A DNA stretch of 64,000 bases from MPNP01 sp963668325 (GCA_963668325.1 OY764222.1:1674001-1738000); one strand, 5' to 3'; shown: positions 16,804 through 26,206, counted from the first letter of the stretch. Notes: a model not told the origin generated them from the letters alone. Program-made: numbers and translations.

Positions 16804-17735
16804 TTATCGACTATGGATTGTAGATAATAATTCAGTTGTAATGTTTTTTACATTGAGTGAACCATCCAAGCACTTCGAAACAGAATACTGAAGGCACCAA
16901 TTCAGTTTATTACAGTTGAGTGGAAAACTTGCTAATGGATTGTGTAACATTGAAAAATCATGATCAATCGTATCCTCATTTTCGTCATTATTAATTTTAA
17001 CGTGAAAGTAGGATACTGACGAATGAAGTATAGCAGAACAGAAACTATACTTTTCATTAAGAAAATTATTTTTTGAGACTAATGAATCATTCGATTTTCT
17101 GATCTTGTCCTCCCGTTTGAAGTACGGTTTGCTGTGTGATTTGTTTGATTTATTGAATTCAACGGCCAAGTCACCAATTGGCAGGAAACCTTGAAGATAA
17201 ATCGGTAATTTATTATACGGTTCGTTATCAAAGTATCGTGAGTTGATAGCGAGTATGAATCCATCCTCAGGTCCAATTATTCCTGCTTTGCGAGACTTGT
17301 CGTATTGTTTTCTTTTGTTGGTAAGCGCATTTGTATATCGAAGAGTAATTTTACTAATATCTGGGGTGACTAATCCAGTCTTCCATCTAGGCACCTTATC
17401 TTCTCCTGAACCGCGAGTAGGTGCTACAGCCTCAATCCAAAATTTTTCTCTCCAAGTTGGACAAAGAAATCAGGACCCTGTGAGCATCCAATCTCAATAT
17501 CCATGCCCCGTTCCCGCATAGCACGAAACAAGTACATCTCCCAAAAGACCTGGAGCAATTGCTCCTTTGCATTATTCAAAGTTAAATTCTTTCTCTTGGG
17601 ACAGATATACCTACTATAATATTCCCACAAATTTTCAATGTAACGCTTGGTGTCCTTCACTTGTGGCTTTTGATCATCCCTAATAATTTGGTAGTTTTTT
17701 TTACAATGGTTTGTATCACTAAAAAAATTTTCCAT
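16804..17735 (-). pseudogene. Frameshifted gene with a PD-(D/E)XK-like motif
   Basis: Two reading frames on the minus strand are halves of one protein. The first (17735 to 17424, 103 residues) ends GCSQGPDFFVQLGEKNFG; the second (to 16804) continues WIEAVAPTRGSGEDKVPRWK and onward for about 200 residues. Adding one T at the AATTTTGG run near 17435 joins them into a protein of about 310 residues. The join recreates GPDF followed about 12 residues later by WIEAVAP, the spacing of a PD-(D/E)XK nuclease core. I therefore suggest a nuclease-like accessory protein, now inactivated. The exact family is not recognised. The downstream part has many Asn/Ser/Lys and no other motif. Confidence 0.6.
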
Positions 17736-17958
17736 TTTTGTAATCCCTAATGCTTAAAAGCTAAAGCCCTAGGGGGGATGATAATCAACCAACCCACTTT
17801 TGTTTGTTTTCGTAGGGCTTCCAATTTATTGGACCAGTTAAATCAAAATAAAATAATCTCATGTGGACCAATCTAAATACACCATTTACTTTCCCACTAA
17901 AATCCCACAGTTCAACATTTTTTCAAAAAAATGATTCACTTCATTCAACTGCTTGAAT

Positions 17959-17982
17959 TGGTATATGGTTTTTTGTATACCA
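17959..17982. promoter_or_regulatory. Inverted repeat, candidate operator of the GntR/FCD regulator
   Basis: TGGTATA at 17959-17965 and TATACCA at 17976-17982 form a perfect 7-bp inverted repeat with a 10-bp AT-rich spacer, 20 bp before the regulator start. FCD-class GntR proteins commonly bind TGGTnnACCA-type palindromes. It is the natural place for autoregulation and control of the whole operon. Confidence 0.5.
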
Positions 17983-18001
17983 GAGAATATATCCAAAAAA
18001 T

Positions 18002-18703
18002 ATGGATGCATTTTTTATGGAAACATCAATCAATTTAGAACCACTTAGACAAACCTTTACCCTGAAGGAAAGGATATATCAGGTTTTGCGAGAGGCCATC
18101 TTGGAGATGGATATTTACAGCAAAGATACTGATTTGCGGTTGGATGAACGGAAAATTGCTCAGCAATTGGGTATATCCCGAACTCCTGTTCGAGAAGCCT
18201 TGGTTCGATTGGAAAATGAAAACCTAATTGAGATCAGAGCTCGTATCGGAGTTTTTGTAAAAAAGAGAAACATTGAAGAGGTGGCAGAGCTGGTGATTGT
18301 ATGGGCTGCGATAGAGAGTATGGCTGCCCGATTGGCTTGTGGGAATGTGACTGAGGAGGAAGTAAAAGAACTCGAAATGATAGGTGTTAAGGACACATCA
18401 ATGAGCCAGGATGTTTATTCCGAAGCCAATATTATGTTCCATCGAAAAATACTGGAACTATCGAAATGTAAAATGCTTAAGAAAATCGGTGAGGATATCT
18501 TTGCCCAAATTGAACCAGCACGCAGACACGCAATGCGCGACCCATCCCGGACTGAGCAATCTATTTCAGATCACGCAGAAATTGTAAATGCCATTCACTC
18601 TAACCAGCCTGAACATGCCGCCAATTTAGTCAGGGAACACACCTTGCGACTGGAAAAATATATCAGAAAGACTTGGAAAAATTTAGATACAGAAAATATT
18701 TAA
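18002..18703 (+). CDS. GntR-family (FCD/FadR subfamily) transcriptional regulator
   Basis: 233 residues. The winged HTH is at about 20-85, with KERIYQVLREAILEMDIY, ERKIAQQLGISRTPVREALV and NLIEIRARIGVFV. The FCD ligand domain (about 95-220) has the expected metal-binding set: Asn in EANIMFHRKILEL, then SDHAEIVNAI and REHTLRLEKYI, supplying three His. Such regulators sense carboxylic acids. It is the first gene of the operon, four bases before the lyase gene, and is preceded by a palindrome that could be its operator. The inferred role is derepression of the lyase, CoA-transferase, folate and transporter genes when the substrate acid is present. Confidence 0.88.
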   Translation: MDAFFMETSINLEPLRQTFTLKERIYQVLREAILEMDIYSKDTDLRLDERKIAQQLGISRTPVREALVRLENENLIEIRARIGVFVKKRNIEEVAELVIVWAAIESMAARLACGNVTEEEVKELEMIGVKDTSMSQDVYSEANIMFHRKILELSKCKMLKKIGEDIFAQIEPARRHAMRDPSRTEQSISDHAEIVNAIHSNQPEHAANLVREHTLRLEKYIRKTWKNLDTENI

Positions 18704-18706
18704 TTT

Positions 18707-20452
18707 GTGGAAAATCAAATGACAGCAGACTCCAAAACAGCCCATGATACTTTAGCAAAGAAAAGCTCTGATACCAGCATTGTATCAGGTGGGCATTTAG
18801 TAGCGAAAGCCCTGCGTAATGAGGGCGTGGATACCATATTCACCTTATGTGGTGGGCATATCATTGATATATATGATGGTTGTATTGATGAAGGTATCAG
18901 AATTGTAGATGTCCGGCATGAGCAGACAGCAGCTCATGCGGCTGATGGCTATGCTCGCCAGACAGGAAAATTGGGTTGTGTGGTAACAACTGCCGGACCT
19001 GGTTGTACAAATGCCGTAACCGGCGTTGCAACCGCCTTTCGATCTGAAAGTCCAATATTGCATATTGGTGGTCAATCCTCCCTTACCCAGCATAAAATGG
19101 GCTCATTACAGGATTTGCCTCATGTTGACATGATGACCCCCATTACCAAATTTGCCTCAGGGGTATTTTCAACCGAACGAATTGCCGACATGATTTCCAT
19201 GGCGGCTAGAGAGTGTTTTACAGGAGCTTATGGTCCCAGTTATCTGGAAATTCCCAGAGATATTTTGGATGCCGAAATACCATTAAGTCAGGCCAGAATT
19301 CCAGAACCTGGAAGCTATCGTGGTTCTGTGAGGTCAATCGGAGATCCGGATGATATCGAAAGGATGGCAGATATTCTGGTCAATGCCGAAAAGCCAGCTG
19401 TACTGTTCGGGCAACAGGTCTGGGCTTCGAATTCTCACCAGGAATGTATTGATTTCGTCAAGGCGCTTGAAATCCCAGCCTATATGAATGGGGCAGCCCG
19501 AGGTATGATGAAACAAAGTGATCCCCATTGCTTTGACCGAACAAGGTCTGATGCCTTCAAGGGTGCTGATGTTATATTGATTGTCGGGACCCCCTTTGAT
19601 TTTCGAATGGGTTATGGCAAAAGAATAACTGCTCCTACACTCCTGCAGATAGATCTTGACTATCGTACTGTTGGCAAAAACAGGGATATTTCCTTGGGTA
19701 TTGCCGGTCATCCAGGCGCTATTCTGTCGGCAGTTGCCAATGCTTCCACCGGAAGAATGAAAGAGAGTACAAAACAACAAAGAAAACAGTGGTTGGCTAG
19801 CCTTAGAGAAATTGAAAAGACCAAGCTGGAGAGAGTAATGCCTTTGTTTCTTTCAGATCAGTCGCCAATACATCCTTACAGGCTGGCTTGGGAAATCAAT
19901 GAGTTCCTTGATGAGAACACCATTTATATTGGTGATGGCGGTGATGTTGTTACGATTTCCGCCCAAGCAGTCAGACCTCGAAACCCCGGTCAATGGATGG
20001 ACCCTGGTGCTCTTGGTTCACTGGGTGTTGGAACCGGATTTTCAATGGCTGCCAAACTGGCCCATCCGGACAAGGAAGTCGTTTGCCTTTATGGCGACGG
20101 ATCATTTGGCATGACTTCTTTTGATATGGAGACTTCACAAAGATTTGGAGCACCATATTTGGCAATTGTCGGGAACAATTCAGCCATGAACCAGATTAGG
20201 TATGGTCAGATAACCAAATATGGCCAAAACAGGGGGGATATTGGCAACAAGCTTGGCGATGTCCCATTTGGAAAATTTGGTGAAATGATAGGAGGTTATG
20301 GGGAAGAGGTCAGGGAAGCTTCCGAACTTCAACCTGCCTTGCAAAGAGCCAGAGAAGCAATTCATAAAACAGGTAAGTGTGCAGTGGTCAATGTGTGGAT
20401 AGATCCAAACGAATATGCCCCTGGTACCAAAGCACAAACAATGTACAAATAA
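18707..20452 (+). CDS. Thiamine diphosphate-dependent lyase, 2-hydroxyacyl-CoA lyase / oxalyl-CoA decarboxylase type
   Basis: 581 residues from a GTG; an ATG four codons on is equally possible. Domain order is PYR (about 25-190), central (215-345) and PP (390-565). The ThDP site is present: the catalytic Glu in DVRHEQTAAHAADGYAR and the GDG...NN motif in YGDGSFGM and VGNNSAMNQ. The active-site landmarks are LCGGHI (His) and MGSLQD (Gln), as in benzaldehyde lyase and human ILVBL (HACL2). Oxalyl-CoA decarboxylase instead has GIPI and a Tyr-Glu pair. With a formyl-CoA-type CoA-transferase next door, the probable reaction is cleavage of a 2-hydroxyacyl-CoA to formyl-CoA plus a carbonyl compound. 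Oxalyl-CoA decarboxylation and acetolactate synthase-like activity are the alternatives. Confidence 0.8.
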   Translation: MENQMTADSKTAHDTLAKKSSDTSIVSGGHLVAKALRNEGVDTIFTLCGGHIIDIYDGCIDEGIRIVDVRHEQTAAHAADGYARQTGKLGCVVTTAGPGCTNAVTGVATAFRSESPILHIGGQSSLTQHKMGSLQDLPHVDMMTPITKFASGVFSTERIADMISMAARECFTGAYGPSYLEIPRDILDAEIPLSQARIPEPGSYRGSVRSIGDPDDIERMADILVNAEKPAVLFGQQVWASNSHQECIDFVKALEIPAYMNGAARGMMKQSDPHCFDRTRSDAFKGADVILIVGTPFDFRMGYGKRITAPTLLQIDLDYRTVGKNRDISLGIAGHPGAILSAVANASTGRMKESTKQQRKQWLASLREIEKTKLERVMPLFLSDQSPIHPYRLAWEINEFLDENTIYIGDGGDVVTISAQAVRPRNPGQWMDPGALGSLGVGTGFSMAAKLAHPDKEVVCLYGDGSFGMTSFDMETSQRFGAPYLAIVGNNSAMNQIRYGQITKYGQNRGDIGNKLGDVPFGKFGEMIGGYGEEVREASELQPALQRAREAIHKTGKCAVVNVWIDPNEYAPGTKAQTMYK

Positions 20453-20488
20453 CATTAACAGTCGAATTTGTCGGGGAGATATCATTCT

Positions 20489-21739
20489 ATGAAAGCGCTT
20501 GAAGGTATAAAGATCCTGGATTTCACGCATGTTCAATCGGGACCAACCTGTACTCAGTTACTTGCTTGGTTTGGTGCCGATGTTATCAAGGTTGAAAGGC
20601 CAGGGGTGGGAGATGCAACCAGGAAACAGTTGGTAGATGTACCTGGGGCAGATAGTTTGTATTTTACCATGCTTAACCACAATAAGCGTTCCATAACCTT
20701 GAACACCAAGAATGAGGTCGGCAAAGAAGTATTAACAAGACTCATAAGGGAATGTGATGTTCTTGTAGAAAATTTTGCACCTGGTGCTTTGGACCGAATG
20801 GGTTTTGGTTGGGAAACCATTCAGCAAATCAATCCTAAAATGATTATGGCTTCGGTCAAGGGATTTGGCCCAGGTAAGTTTGAGGATTGTAAAGTATACG
20901 AAAATGTTGCTCAATGTGCCGGAGGATCCGCTTCAACAACTGGGTTTAATGATGATGTCCCGCTGGTTACTGGAGCCCAAATCGGCGATTCCGGTACAGG
21001 GCTCCACCTGGCTCTTGGCATTTGTGTTGCTCTTATCCAAAGACAAACAACCGGTAAAGGGCAAAAGATCCTTGCTCCTATGCAGGATGGAGTTTTAAAT
21101 CTCTGCCGTGTAAAATTACGGGACCAGCAAAGGTTGGAGAAGGGCCCCTTAGAAGAATATTCCCAATTCGGGAAAGGGATACCATTCGGAGATGCAACAC
21201 CCCGTGCCGGCAATGATTCCGGCGGAGGTCAACCAGGAAGAATACTTAAATGCAAAGGTTGGGAGAATGATCCCAATGCCTATACCTACTTTATTACGCA
21301 AGCAGCTGTCTGGACCAAAATCTGTGATCTGATAGGCAAACCAGAATGGAAGGATGATCCAGAATTCGCAACTCCACCGGCAAGGCTTCCAAAACTGGAT
21401 TTTATTTTTGATACAATTGAACAATGGACCCTCACCAAAACAAAGTTTGAGGTTATGGAAGAATGCAATCCGCTTGATATCCCAGTGGGGCCAATCCTAT
21501 CAATGAAAGAACTCGCTGAGGATGAAGGTCTAAGGAAGACCGGTACAATAGTTGAAGTTGATCATCCCGAAAGAGGCAAGTATTTGACGGTTGGTTGTCC
21601 AATCAAATTATCTGATAGCCCCGTGGAGGTGGTAAGGTCTCCCTTGTTGGGGGAGCATACTGACGAAGTTTTAGCTGATGTATTGGGATATAGTGGTGAA
21701 GAACTGAAAAGAATTGAAGAATCAGGTGCAGTTGGTTAA
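20489..21739 (+). CDS. frc: Formyl-CoA:oxalate CoA-transferase-like enzyme (class III)
   Basis: 416 residues from the ATG at 20489, chosen because GGGGAGA lies just upstream and MKALEGIKILDFTHVQSGP is the family start; an in-frame TTG at 20468 is less likely. The catalytic Asp is in TGAQIGDSGTGLHLALG, the Gln of THVQSGP is conserved, and KVYENVAQCAGG, KLRDQQRLEKGP and LKCKGWE follow the Oxalobacter Frc sequence closely. The glycine loop reads SGGGQPG (the first Gly of GGGG is Ser), and the Trp after GDMTRG in Frc is Gln here (GDATRKQL). Both positions border the oxalate pocket, so the acceptor acid may differ. It moves CoA from formyl-CoA to the incoming acid, releasing formate. Confidence 0.88.
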   Translation: MKALEGIKILDFTHVQSGPTCTQLLAWFGADVIKVERPGVGDATRKQLVDVPGADSLYFTMLNHNKRSITLNTKNEVGKEVLTRLIRECDVLVENFAPGALDRMGFGWETIQQINPKMIMASVKGFGPGKFEDCKVYENVAQCAGGSASTTGFNDDVPLVTGAQIGDSGTGLHLALGICVALIQRQTTGKGQKILAPMQDGVLNLCRVKLRDQQRLEKGPLEEYSQFGKGIPFGDATPRAGNDSGGGQPGRILKCKGWENDPNAYTYFITQAAVWTKICDLIGKPEWKDDPEFATPPARLPKLDFIFDTIEQWTLTKTKFEVMEECNPLDIPVGPILSMKELAEDEGLRKTGTIVEVDHPERGKYLTVGCPIKLSDSPVEVVRSPLLGEHTDEVLADVLGYSGEELKRIEESGAVG

Positions 21740-21784
21740 TTGGCTTGCAAGAATTTTCTGGTTGATAACATTGGGACTTAGGTA

Positions 21785-22705
21785 ATGAAAATAATTGTGA
21801 TGGGGCAGCAGGCTTTTGGAAAAGCTGCTTTGGAGAAAATTCTAGCCGATGGCAATGATGAAATTGTCGCAGTATATTGTGCCCCTGATAAACCTAACAG
21901 GCCCATGGACCCTTTAAAGGAAACCGCATTGGAAAAGGGAATTCCTGTCTACCAACCAGCGAATTACAAGGCTGCAGATACCTTGGCTCAAATGAGAGAT
22001 TTAAATGCCGATCTAATGATAATGGCATATGTAACTCTTTTTGTTCCTGAGGAAGCCAGAGATATTCCCAGAATGGGATCCATCTGCTTTCATCCCTCTC
22101 TACTCCCCTTACATCGGGGGCCAAGTTCCATCAACTGGCCTATAATTTGGGGATCTGAAAAAACTGGATTTTCTTGGTTTTATCCGACAGATGGCTTGGA
22201 TGAGGGTGATATTCTACTGCAATGGGAATGCCCGATTGGTCCAGATGATACTTTGGGAGATGTATATTTTAAAAAGATATTTCCTGCGGCAATTGATTCA
22301 GTTTCAAAAGTATGTAATCTTTATCGAGAAGGTAATCCTCCTAGGTCCGCTCAGGATGAGTCGAAAGCCACTTATGAATCCTGGTGTACCAGGAAGGATG
22401 CTGAAATAGATTGGGATAAACCTGCCCAACAAGTGTACAATTTAATTAGGGGAACAAATCCCCAACCAGGAGCATGGACCAGTGTAGATGGTGAAGTATT
22501 AAAGATTTATGATGCCGAACTGGTCGATAAAGCGGATGGTGAAATTGGGAAGGTTGTTGCCATCGACGAAAATGGTTTTGTCGTAATGGCAAACGGAGGA
22601 GGTATATTGATCAAGCGAGTTCGCCCAGTAGATAGCGGAAAAATACTAGCAGGCGATTGGTTAAAAAACACCGGTTCGGGGATTGGTACCCCGATTGGAA
22701 AATAA
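21785..22705 (+). CDS. 10-formyl-THF hydrolase / formyltransferase-like protein (ALDH1L N-terminal type)
   Basis: 306 residues: a formyltransferase N-domain (1-195) plus the C-terminal OB-like domain (205-305), the layout of methionyl-tRNA formyltransferase. The active site reads CFHPSLLPLHRGP and DGLDEGDILLQ, supplying His and Asp. The residue two before the His is Cys, where Fmt has Asn, and the segment resembles the hydrolase domain of 10-formyl-THF dehydrogenase more than Fmt. It lies between the CoA-transferase and formate-THF ligase genes, so a role in balancing formate, 10-formyl-THF and free THF fits better than initiator tRNA formylation. Its exact acceptor cannot be read from sequence. 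Confidence 0.78.
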   Translation: MKIIVMGQQAFGKAALEKILADGNDEIVAVYCAPDKPNRPMDPLKETALEKGIPVYQPANYKAADTLAQMRDLNADLMIMAYVTLFVPEEARDIPRMGSICFHPSLLPLHRGPSSINWPIIWGSEKTGFSWFYPTDGLDEGDILLQWECPIGPDDTLGDVYFKKIFPAAIDSVSKVCNLYREGNPPRSAQDESKATYESWCTRKDAEIDWDKPAQQVYNLIRGTNPQPGAWTSVDGEVLKIYDAELVDKADGEIGKVVAIDENGFVVMANGGGILIKRVRPVDSGKILAGDWLKNTGSGIGTPIGK

Positions 22706-22717
22706 CAGGGAATTTTT

Positions 22718-24388
22718 ATGAACACAGATATTGATATTGCACGTCAGGCCAAGAAAAAGCCCATTCAGGAAATTGGGGCAAAACTTGGTATAACATCGGA
22801 AAGTTTAATTCCATTTGGGCATGATAAAGCCAAGATTTCCTCCAGTTACCTCGATTCCATCAAGAATAATAAGGATGGTAAGCTAATCTTGGTCACTGCT
22901 ATCAATCCAACTCCAGCAGGTGAGGGTAAAACGACAACAACTGTTGGTTTGGGAGATGGGTTGAATAAAATAGGTAAAAAGGCGGCAATATGCATTCGTG
23001 AAGCTTCTCTTGGACCTTGTTTTGGCATGAAGGGTGGTGCTGCCGGCGGTGGGTATGCACAAGTTGTGCCCATGGAGGATATGAATCTCCATTTCACTGG
23101 AGATTTCCATGCGATAACATCCGCTCATAATCTTCTTTCGGCCATGATTGACAACCATATCTATTGGGGTAATGCTCAGGGTATTGATATCCGAAGAGTG
23201 GCTTGGAAAAGAGTTCTGGATATGAATGATCGGGCTCTTAGGCAAATAACATGCAGTTTAGGGGGAGTCGCGAACGGGTATCCACGGGAAGCTGGTTTTG
23301 ATATAACAGTTGCTTCAGAAGTAATGGCAGTCCTATGTCTGGCGACAAGCCTGGAAGATTTACAGGAGCGTCTGGGTCGGATGATTGTAGCTTACCGTCG
23401 AGATCGGTCACCGGTTTATTGCAGAGATATCAAGGCTGATGGGGCCATGACCGTTCTACTGCAACAAGCCGTTCAACCAAACTTGGTCCAAACTCTGGAA
23501 AACAATCCTGCTTTTGTCCATGGCGGGCCGTTTGCCAATATTGCTCATGGTTGTAATTCTGTCATTGCTACCACATCGGCCCTGAAAATAGCCGATTATG
23601 TTGTCACAGAAGCTGGTTTCGGGGCCGATCTTGGTGCTGAAAAGTTTATGAACATCAAATGCAGACAGGCTGGCCTTTCGCCAGAGGCAGTTGTTATTGT
23701 TGCTACGATCAGGGCCTTGAAAATGAATGGTGGCGTAAGCAAGAACGACCTTGGTCCTGAAAATGTTGCGGCTGTCCAAAAGGGTTGTGTAAATCTTGGT
23801 AGGCATATTGAAAATATGCGTAAGTTTGGAGTACCAGCCATCGTAGCGATCAATCATTTTGTAACTGATACAGATGCAGAGGTCAAAGTTGTTAAGGATT
23901 ATGTTGAATCCATGGGATCTGAAGCTGTGCTTTGCCAGCATTGGGCCAAAGGTTCAGAGGGGACAACTGACTTGGCTGAAAAGGTTGTTGAAATTATTGA
24001 AGGAGGTAAGGCAAGCTACAAGCCTCTTTATTCAGACGAAATGGATCTACTGGATAAAATTAACACAATTGCCAAAGAAATTTATCGTGCTGATGGAGTT
24101 TCTGTGGATAAAAAGATTGTTGATCAATTAAAGCAATGGGAGGAAGCAGGTTATGGTAATCTCCCGATTTGTATGGCCAAGACGCAATACAGTTTTTCCA
24201 CTGATCCAAATGAAAGAGGTGCTCCAACCGGACATACGATCCCAGTCAGGGAAGTCAGGTTATCGGCTGGAGCAGGGTTTATTGTAGCCATTTGTGGTGC
24301 GATTATGACAATGCCCGGTTTGCCTAGTGTACCGGCTGCTGAGGCAATTCACGTTGATGATGAAGGTCAGGTCCAGGGTTTGTTCTAG
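22718..24388 (+). CDS. fhs: Formate-tetrahydrofolate ligase
   Basis: 556 residues, the normal length. The P-loop is in TAINPTPAGEGKTTTTVGLG, followed by IREASLGPCFGMKGGAAGGG and HFTGDFHAITSAHNLL, all hallmark blocks. The enzyme joins formate to THF with ATP, giving 10-formyl-THF for purine synthesis, serine formation or oxidation. It starts 12 bp after the formyltransferase-like gene, with AACAGGGAAT as the ribosome-binding region, so it is in the same transcript. In this operon it is the natural sink for formate released by the CoA-transferase step. It is intact. Confidence 0.97.
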   Translation: MNTDIDIARQAKKKPIQEIGAKLGITSESLIPFGHDKAKISSSYLDSIKNNKDGKLILVTAINPTPAGEGKTTTTVGLGDGLNKIGKKAAICIREASLGPCFGMKGGAAGGGYAQVVPMEDMNLHFTGDFHAITSAHNLLSAMIDNHIYWGNAQGIDIRRVAWKRVLDMNDRALRQITCSLGGVANGYPREAGFDITVASEVMAVLCLATSLEDLQERLGRMIVAYRRDRSPVYCRDIKADGAMTVLLQQAVQPNLVQTLENNPAFVHGGPFANIAHGCNSVIATTSALKIADYVVTEAGFGADLGAEKFMNIKCRQAGLSPEAVVIVATIRALKMNGGVSKNDLGPENVAAVQKGCVNLGRHIENMRKFGVPAIVAINHFVTDTDAEVKVVKDYVESMGSEAVLCQHWAKGSEGTTDLAEKVVEIIEGGKASYKPLYSDEMDLLDKINTIAKEIYRADGVSVDKKIVDQLKQWEEAGYGNLPICMAKTQYSFSTDPNERGAPTGHTIPVREVRLSAGAGFIVAICGAIMTMPGLPSVPAAEAIHVDDEGQVQGLF

Positions 24389-24532
24389 GTAACTTGAAAA
24401 AGCCAGTGGGGAGATCAAAGGATTTAATTCTGTTGAGGAAAAAAAATATATTATCTAAGACCATTGCGTCGAAGAACGTTTAGATATTGTGGAAATAAAT
24501 GTAATATGCAGGTATTTCCATATTTTATCCAG

Positions 24533-24549
24533 ACCCTGATTATCAGGGT
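24533..24549. promoter_or_regulatory. Short perfect hairpin upstream of tctC
   Basis: ACCCTGA and TCAGGGT form a 7-bp stem with a 3-base loop, 55 bp before tctC in the 215-bp gap after fhs. No U-run follows, so it is more likely an operator or mRNA-processing/stability hairpin than a terminator. It may set transporter expression apart from the enzyme genes. Confidence 0.4.
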
Positions 24550-24603
24550 TTGATTAGACCGCGATGAAATTACGATTTTGTCGCAAATTAAGAGGAGAAA
24601 ACA

Positions 24604-25575
24604 ATGATAATTGTTAGAAAACTTGCTTTTGGAGTGATAGCCCTTTTGGCATCCCTAGTGGTAGGTGCAGCTCATGCCCAATTTGAGCCTACCAAGCCAA
24701 TTGACTTCGTCATTATGGCCGGTAAGGGTGGAGGAGCAGATAAAATGGCTCGCTTGATGCAATCAATTGTTGAAAAAGAAGGTCTGGCAGCGAGACCTCT
24801 CGTACCGGTGAACAAATCCGGTGGTTCAGGCGCCGAAGCACTGGTTGCACTGAATTCAGCTACTGATCCAGATCATACCATTATGGTAACCCTGAATTCC
24901 TTTTTCACAACCCCACTACGACAGCCCGGGTTGGGAATTGATATTATGACCTTTGCTCCGATTGGTCGTATGGCCGAAGATACATTCGTACTGTGGGTCC
25001 ACAAGAACGAAGGAGTTAATTCCTTTGAAGAGTTTCTGGCCGAGGCCAAAGCTCGTGGTTCTGACTGGGTAATGGGTGGAACAGGTTCTGCTCAGGAAGA
25101 TCAAATCATTACTGATTTTCTTAATGACACCTTTGGTTTGGAAATTAAATATATCCCCTACAAGGGTGGCGGAGCTGTTGCCAAGGATCTGGCTGGTGAG
25201 CAGATCGATTCATCTGTGAACAATCCTTCCGAAGCACTGGGCTTCTATGAGTCTGGCGATGTAATTCCATTGGTAGCCTTTACGAGTGAAAGACTGCCTA
25301 TGTTCCCGGACGTCCCGACTCTGGCTGAAGCAGGTGAAGATTTCGCTTACTATATGCAGCGAGCTGTTGTGGGAGCCCCAGGAATGTCTGATGAGGCCCT
25401 GGCCTATTATACTGACCTCTTTGCCCAGGTTTATGATTCTGCCGAGTGGCAGCAGTACAAATCTGATAAGTCCTTACTTGGAGAGTATACCTCAGGTGGT
25501 GATTTGGAAGATTATTGGCAGGTTCAGCGAGATAGGCATGAAGTTATCCTGAAGGCCTCAGGCGCAATACAATAA
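24604..25575 (+). CDS. tctC: Tripartite tricarboxylate transporter, periplasmic binding protein
   Basis: 323 residues with a clear signal peptide (FGVIALLASLVVGAAHAQF, cleavage after AHA). The mature part is a TctC/Bug-type binding protein: PIDFVIMAGKGGGADKMARL, SGGSGAEALVALNSA, and the late block LPMFPDVPTLAEAGEDF that is diagnostic for the family. It captures a carboxylic acid in the periplasm and hands it to TctAB. Placement after the formyl-CoA enzymes makes the operon substrate the likely ligand, perhaps a 2-hydroxyacid or oxalate. AAGAGGAG upstream of the ATG is a strong ribosome-binding site. Bug proteins bind varied acids, so the substrate remains open. Confidence 0.92.
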   Translation: MIIVRKLAFGVIALLASLVVGAAHAQFEPTKPIDFVIMAGKGGGADKMARLMQSIVEKEGLAARPLVPVNKSGGSGAEALVALNSATDPDHTIMVTLNSFFTTPLRQPGLGIDIMTFAPIGRMAEDTFVLWVHKNEGVNSFEEFLAEAKARGSDWVMGGTGSAQEDQIITDFLNDTFGLEIKYIPYKGGGAVAKDLAGEQIDSSVNNPSEALGFYESGDVIPLVAFTSERLPMFPDVPTLAEAGEDFAYYMQRAVVGAPGMSDEALAYYTDLFAQVYDSAEWQQYKSDKSLLGEYTSGGDLEDYWQVQRDRHEVILKASGAIQ

Positions 25576-25618
25576 ACTAATCTCTAGGGATTATAGTTAA
25601 GAATTAGCTGGGGGAAGA

Positions 25619-26152
25619 ATGAGAATAGCAGAGCTTGTTACTGCTTTTGCTATAGCATTCTTCTCCCTCTATCTTATGTGGGAAAGTGGTGAAGGTCCTT
25701 CTTGGGACCCAAACGCTGTTCGATTTGCCAACATAGGGATAAACGTAAATAATGAGGGCCCCGGTAGTGGGTTTTGGCCATTTTGGCTTTCTCTTGCTAT
25801 GTTTATTTGCTCGGTTATGGTCGGAGTAAACTGGTTTCGCCGAAGATCCGTACCCTCACAATCAGACGAAAGATACCTTGATACCTATGGGGTAAAAATG
25901 TTTGCCCTGGTAGGCGGTGGATTGGTCGCCTTTTTGTTCTTAATTGGCTTAATTGGCTTTTATGGGGCGATTCCCATTTTCCTGTTTTATTATATTTATT
26001 TCCTTGGAAAGCATCCTTGGTGGTTGGCAGTTTTAATCAGTATCAGTGTGGCTGTATTTTGCTTCTTTTTCTTTGATGTGGCCATGAGAATTGTATTACC
26101 CAAAGGTGCACTGGAACCTTTGTTTATCCCCCTTTATGAAATTTTCTTGTAA
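25619..26152 (+). CDS. tctB: Tripartite tricarboxylate transporter, small membrane subunit
   Basis: 177 residues with four predicted membrane segments: residues 5-22, about 55-75, about 98-125 (LVGGGLVAFLFLIGLIGFYG) and 130-165 (AVLISISVAVFCFFFFD). The segment GSGFWPFWLSLAMFICSVMV is the conserved TctB block. It partners with TctA in the inner membrane to couple solute uptake to an ion gradient. It lies between tctC and tctA, preceded by GGGGGAAG as a ribosome-binding site. Confidence 0.88.
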   Translation: MRIAELVTAFAIAFFSLYLMWESGEGPSWDPNAVRFANIGINVNNEGPGSGFWPFWLSLAMFICSVMVGVNWFRRRSVPSQSDERYLDTYGVKMFALVGGGLVAFLFLIGLIGFYGAIPIFLFYYIYFLGKHPWWLAVLISISVAVFCFFFFDVAMRIVLPKGALEPLFIPLYEIFL

Positions 26153-26206
26153 ACCAAGTAAGGCCCCCGCAATGAAAATTAGTCATTCATTATTGTAAGA
26201 ATTTTA

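Noticed and set aside
18707..20452. Plain acetolactate synthase (IlvB) for the ThDP enzyme
   Set aside because: No small subunit gene nearby, and the context (Frc-like CoA-transferase, fhs, TTT) argues for acyl-CoA chemistry; it remains a formal alternative.
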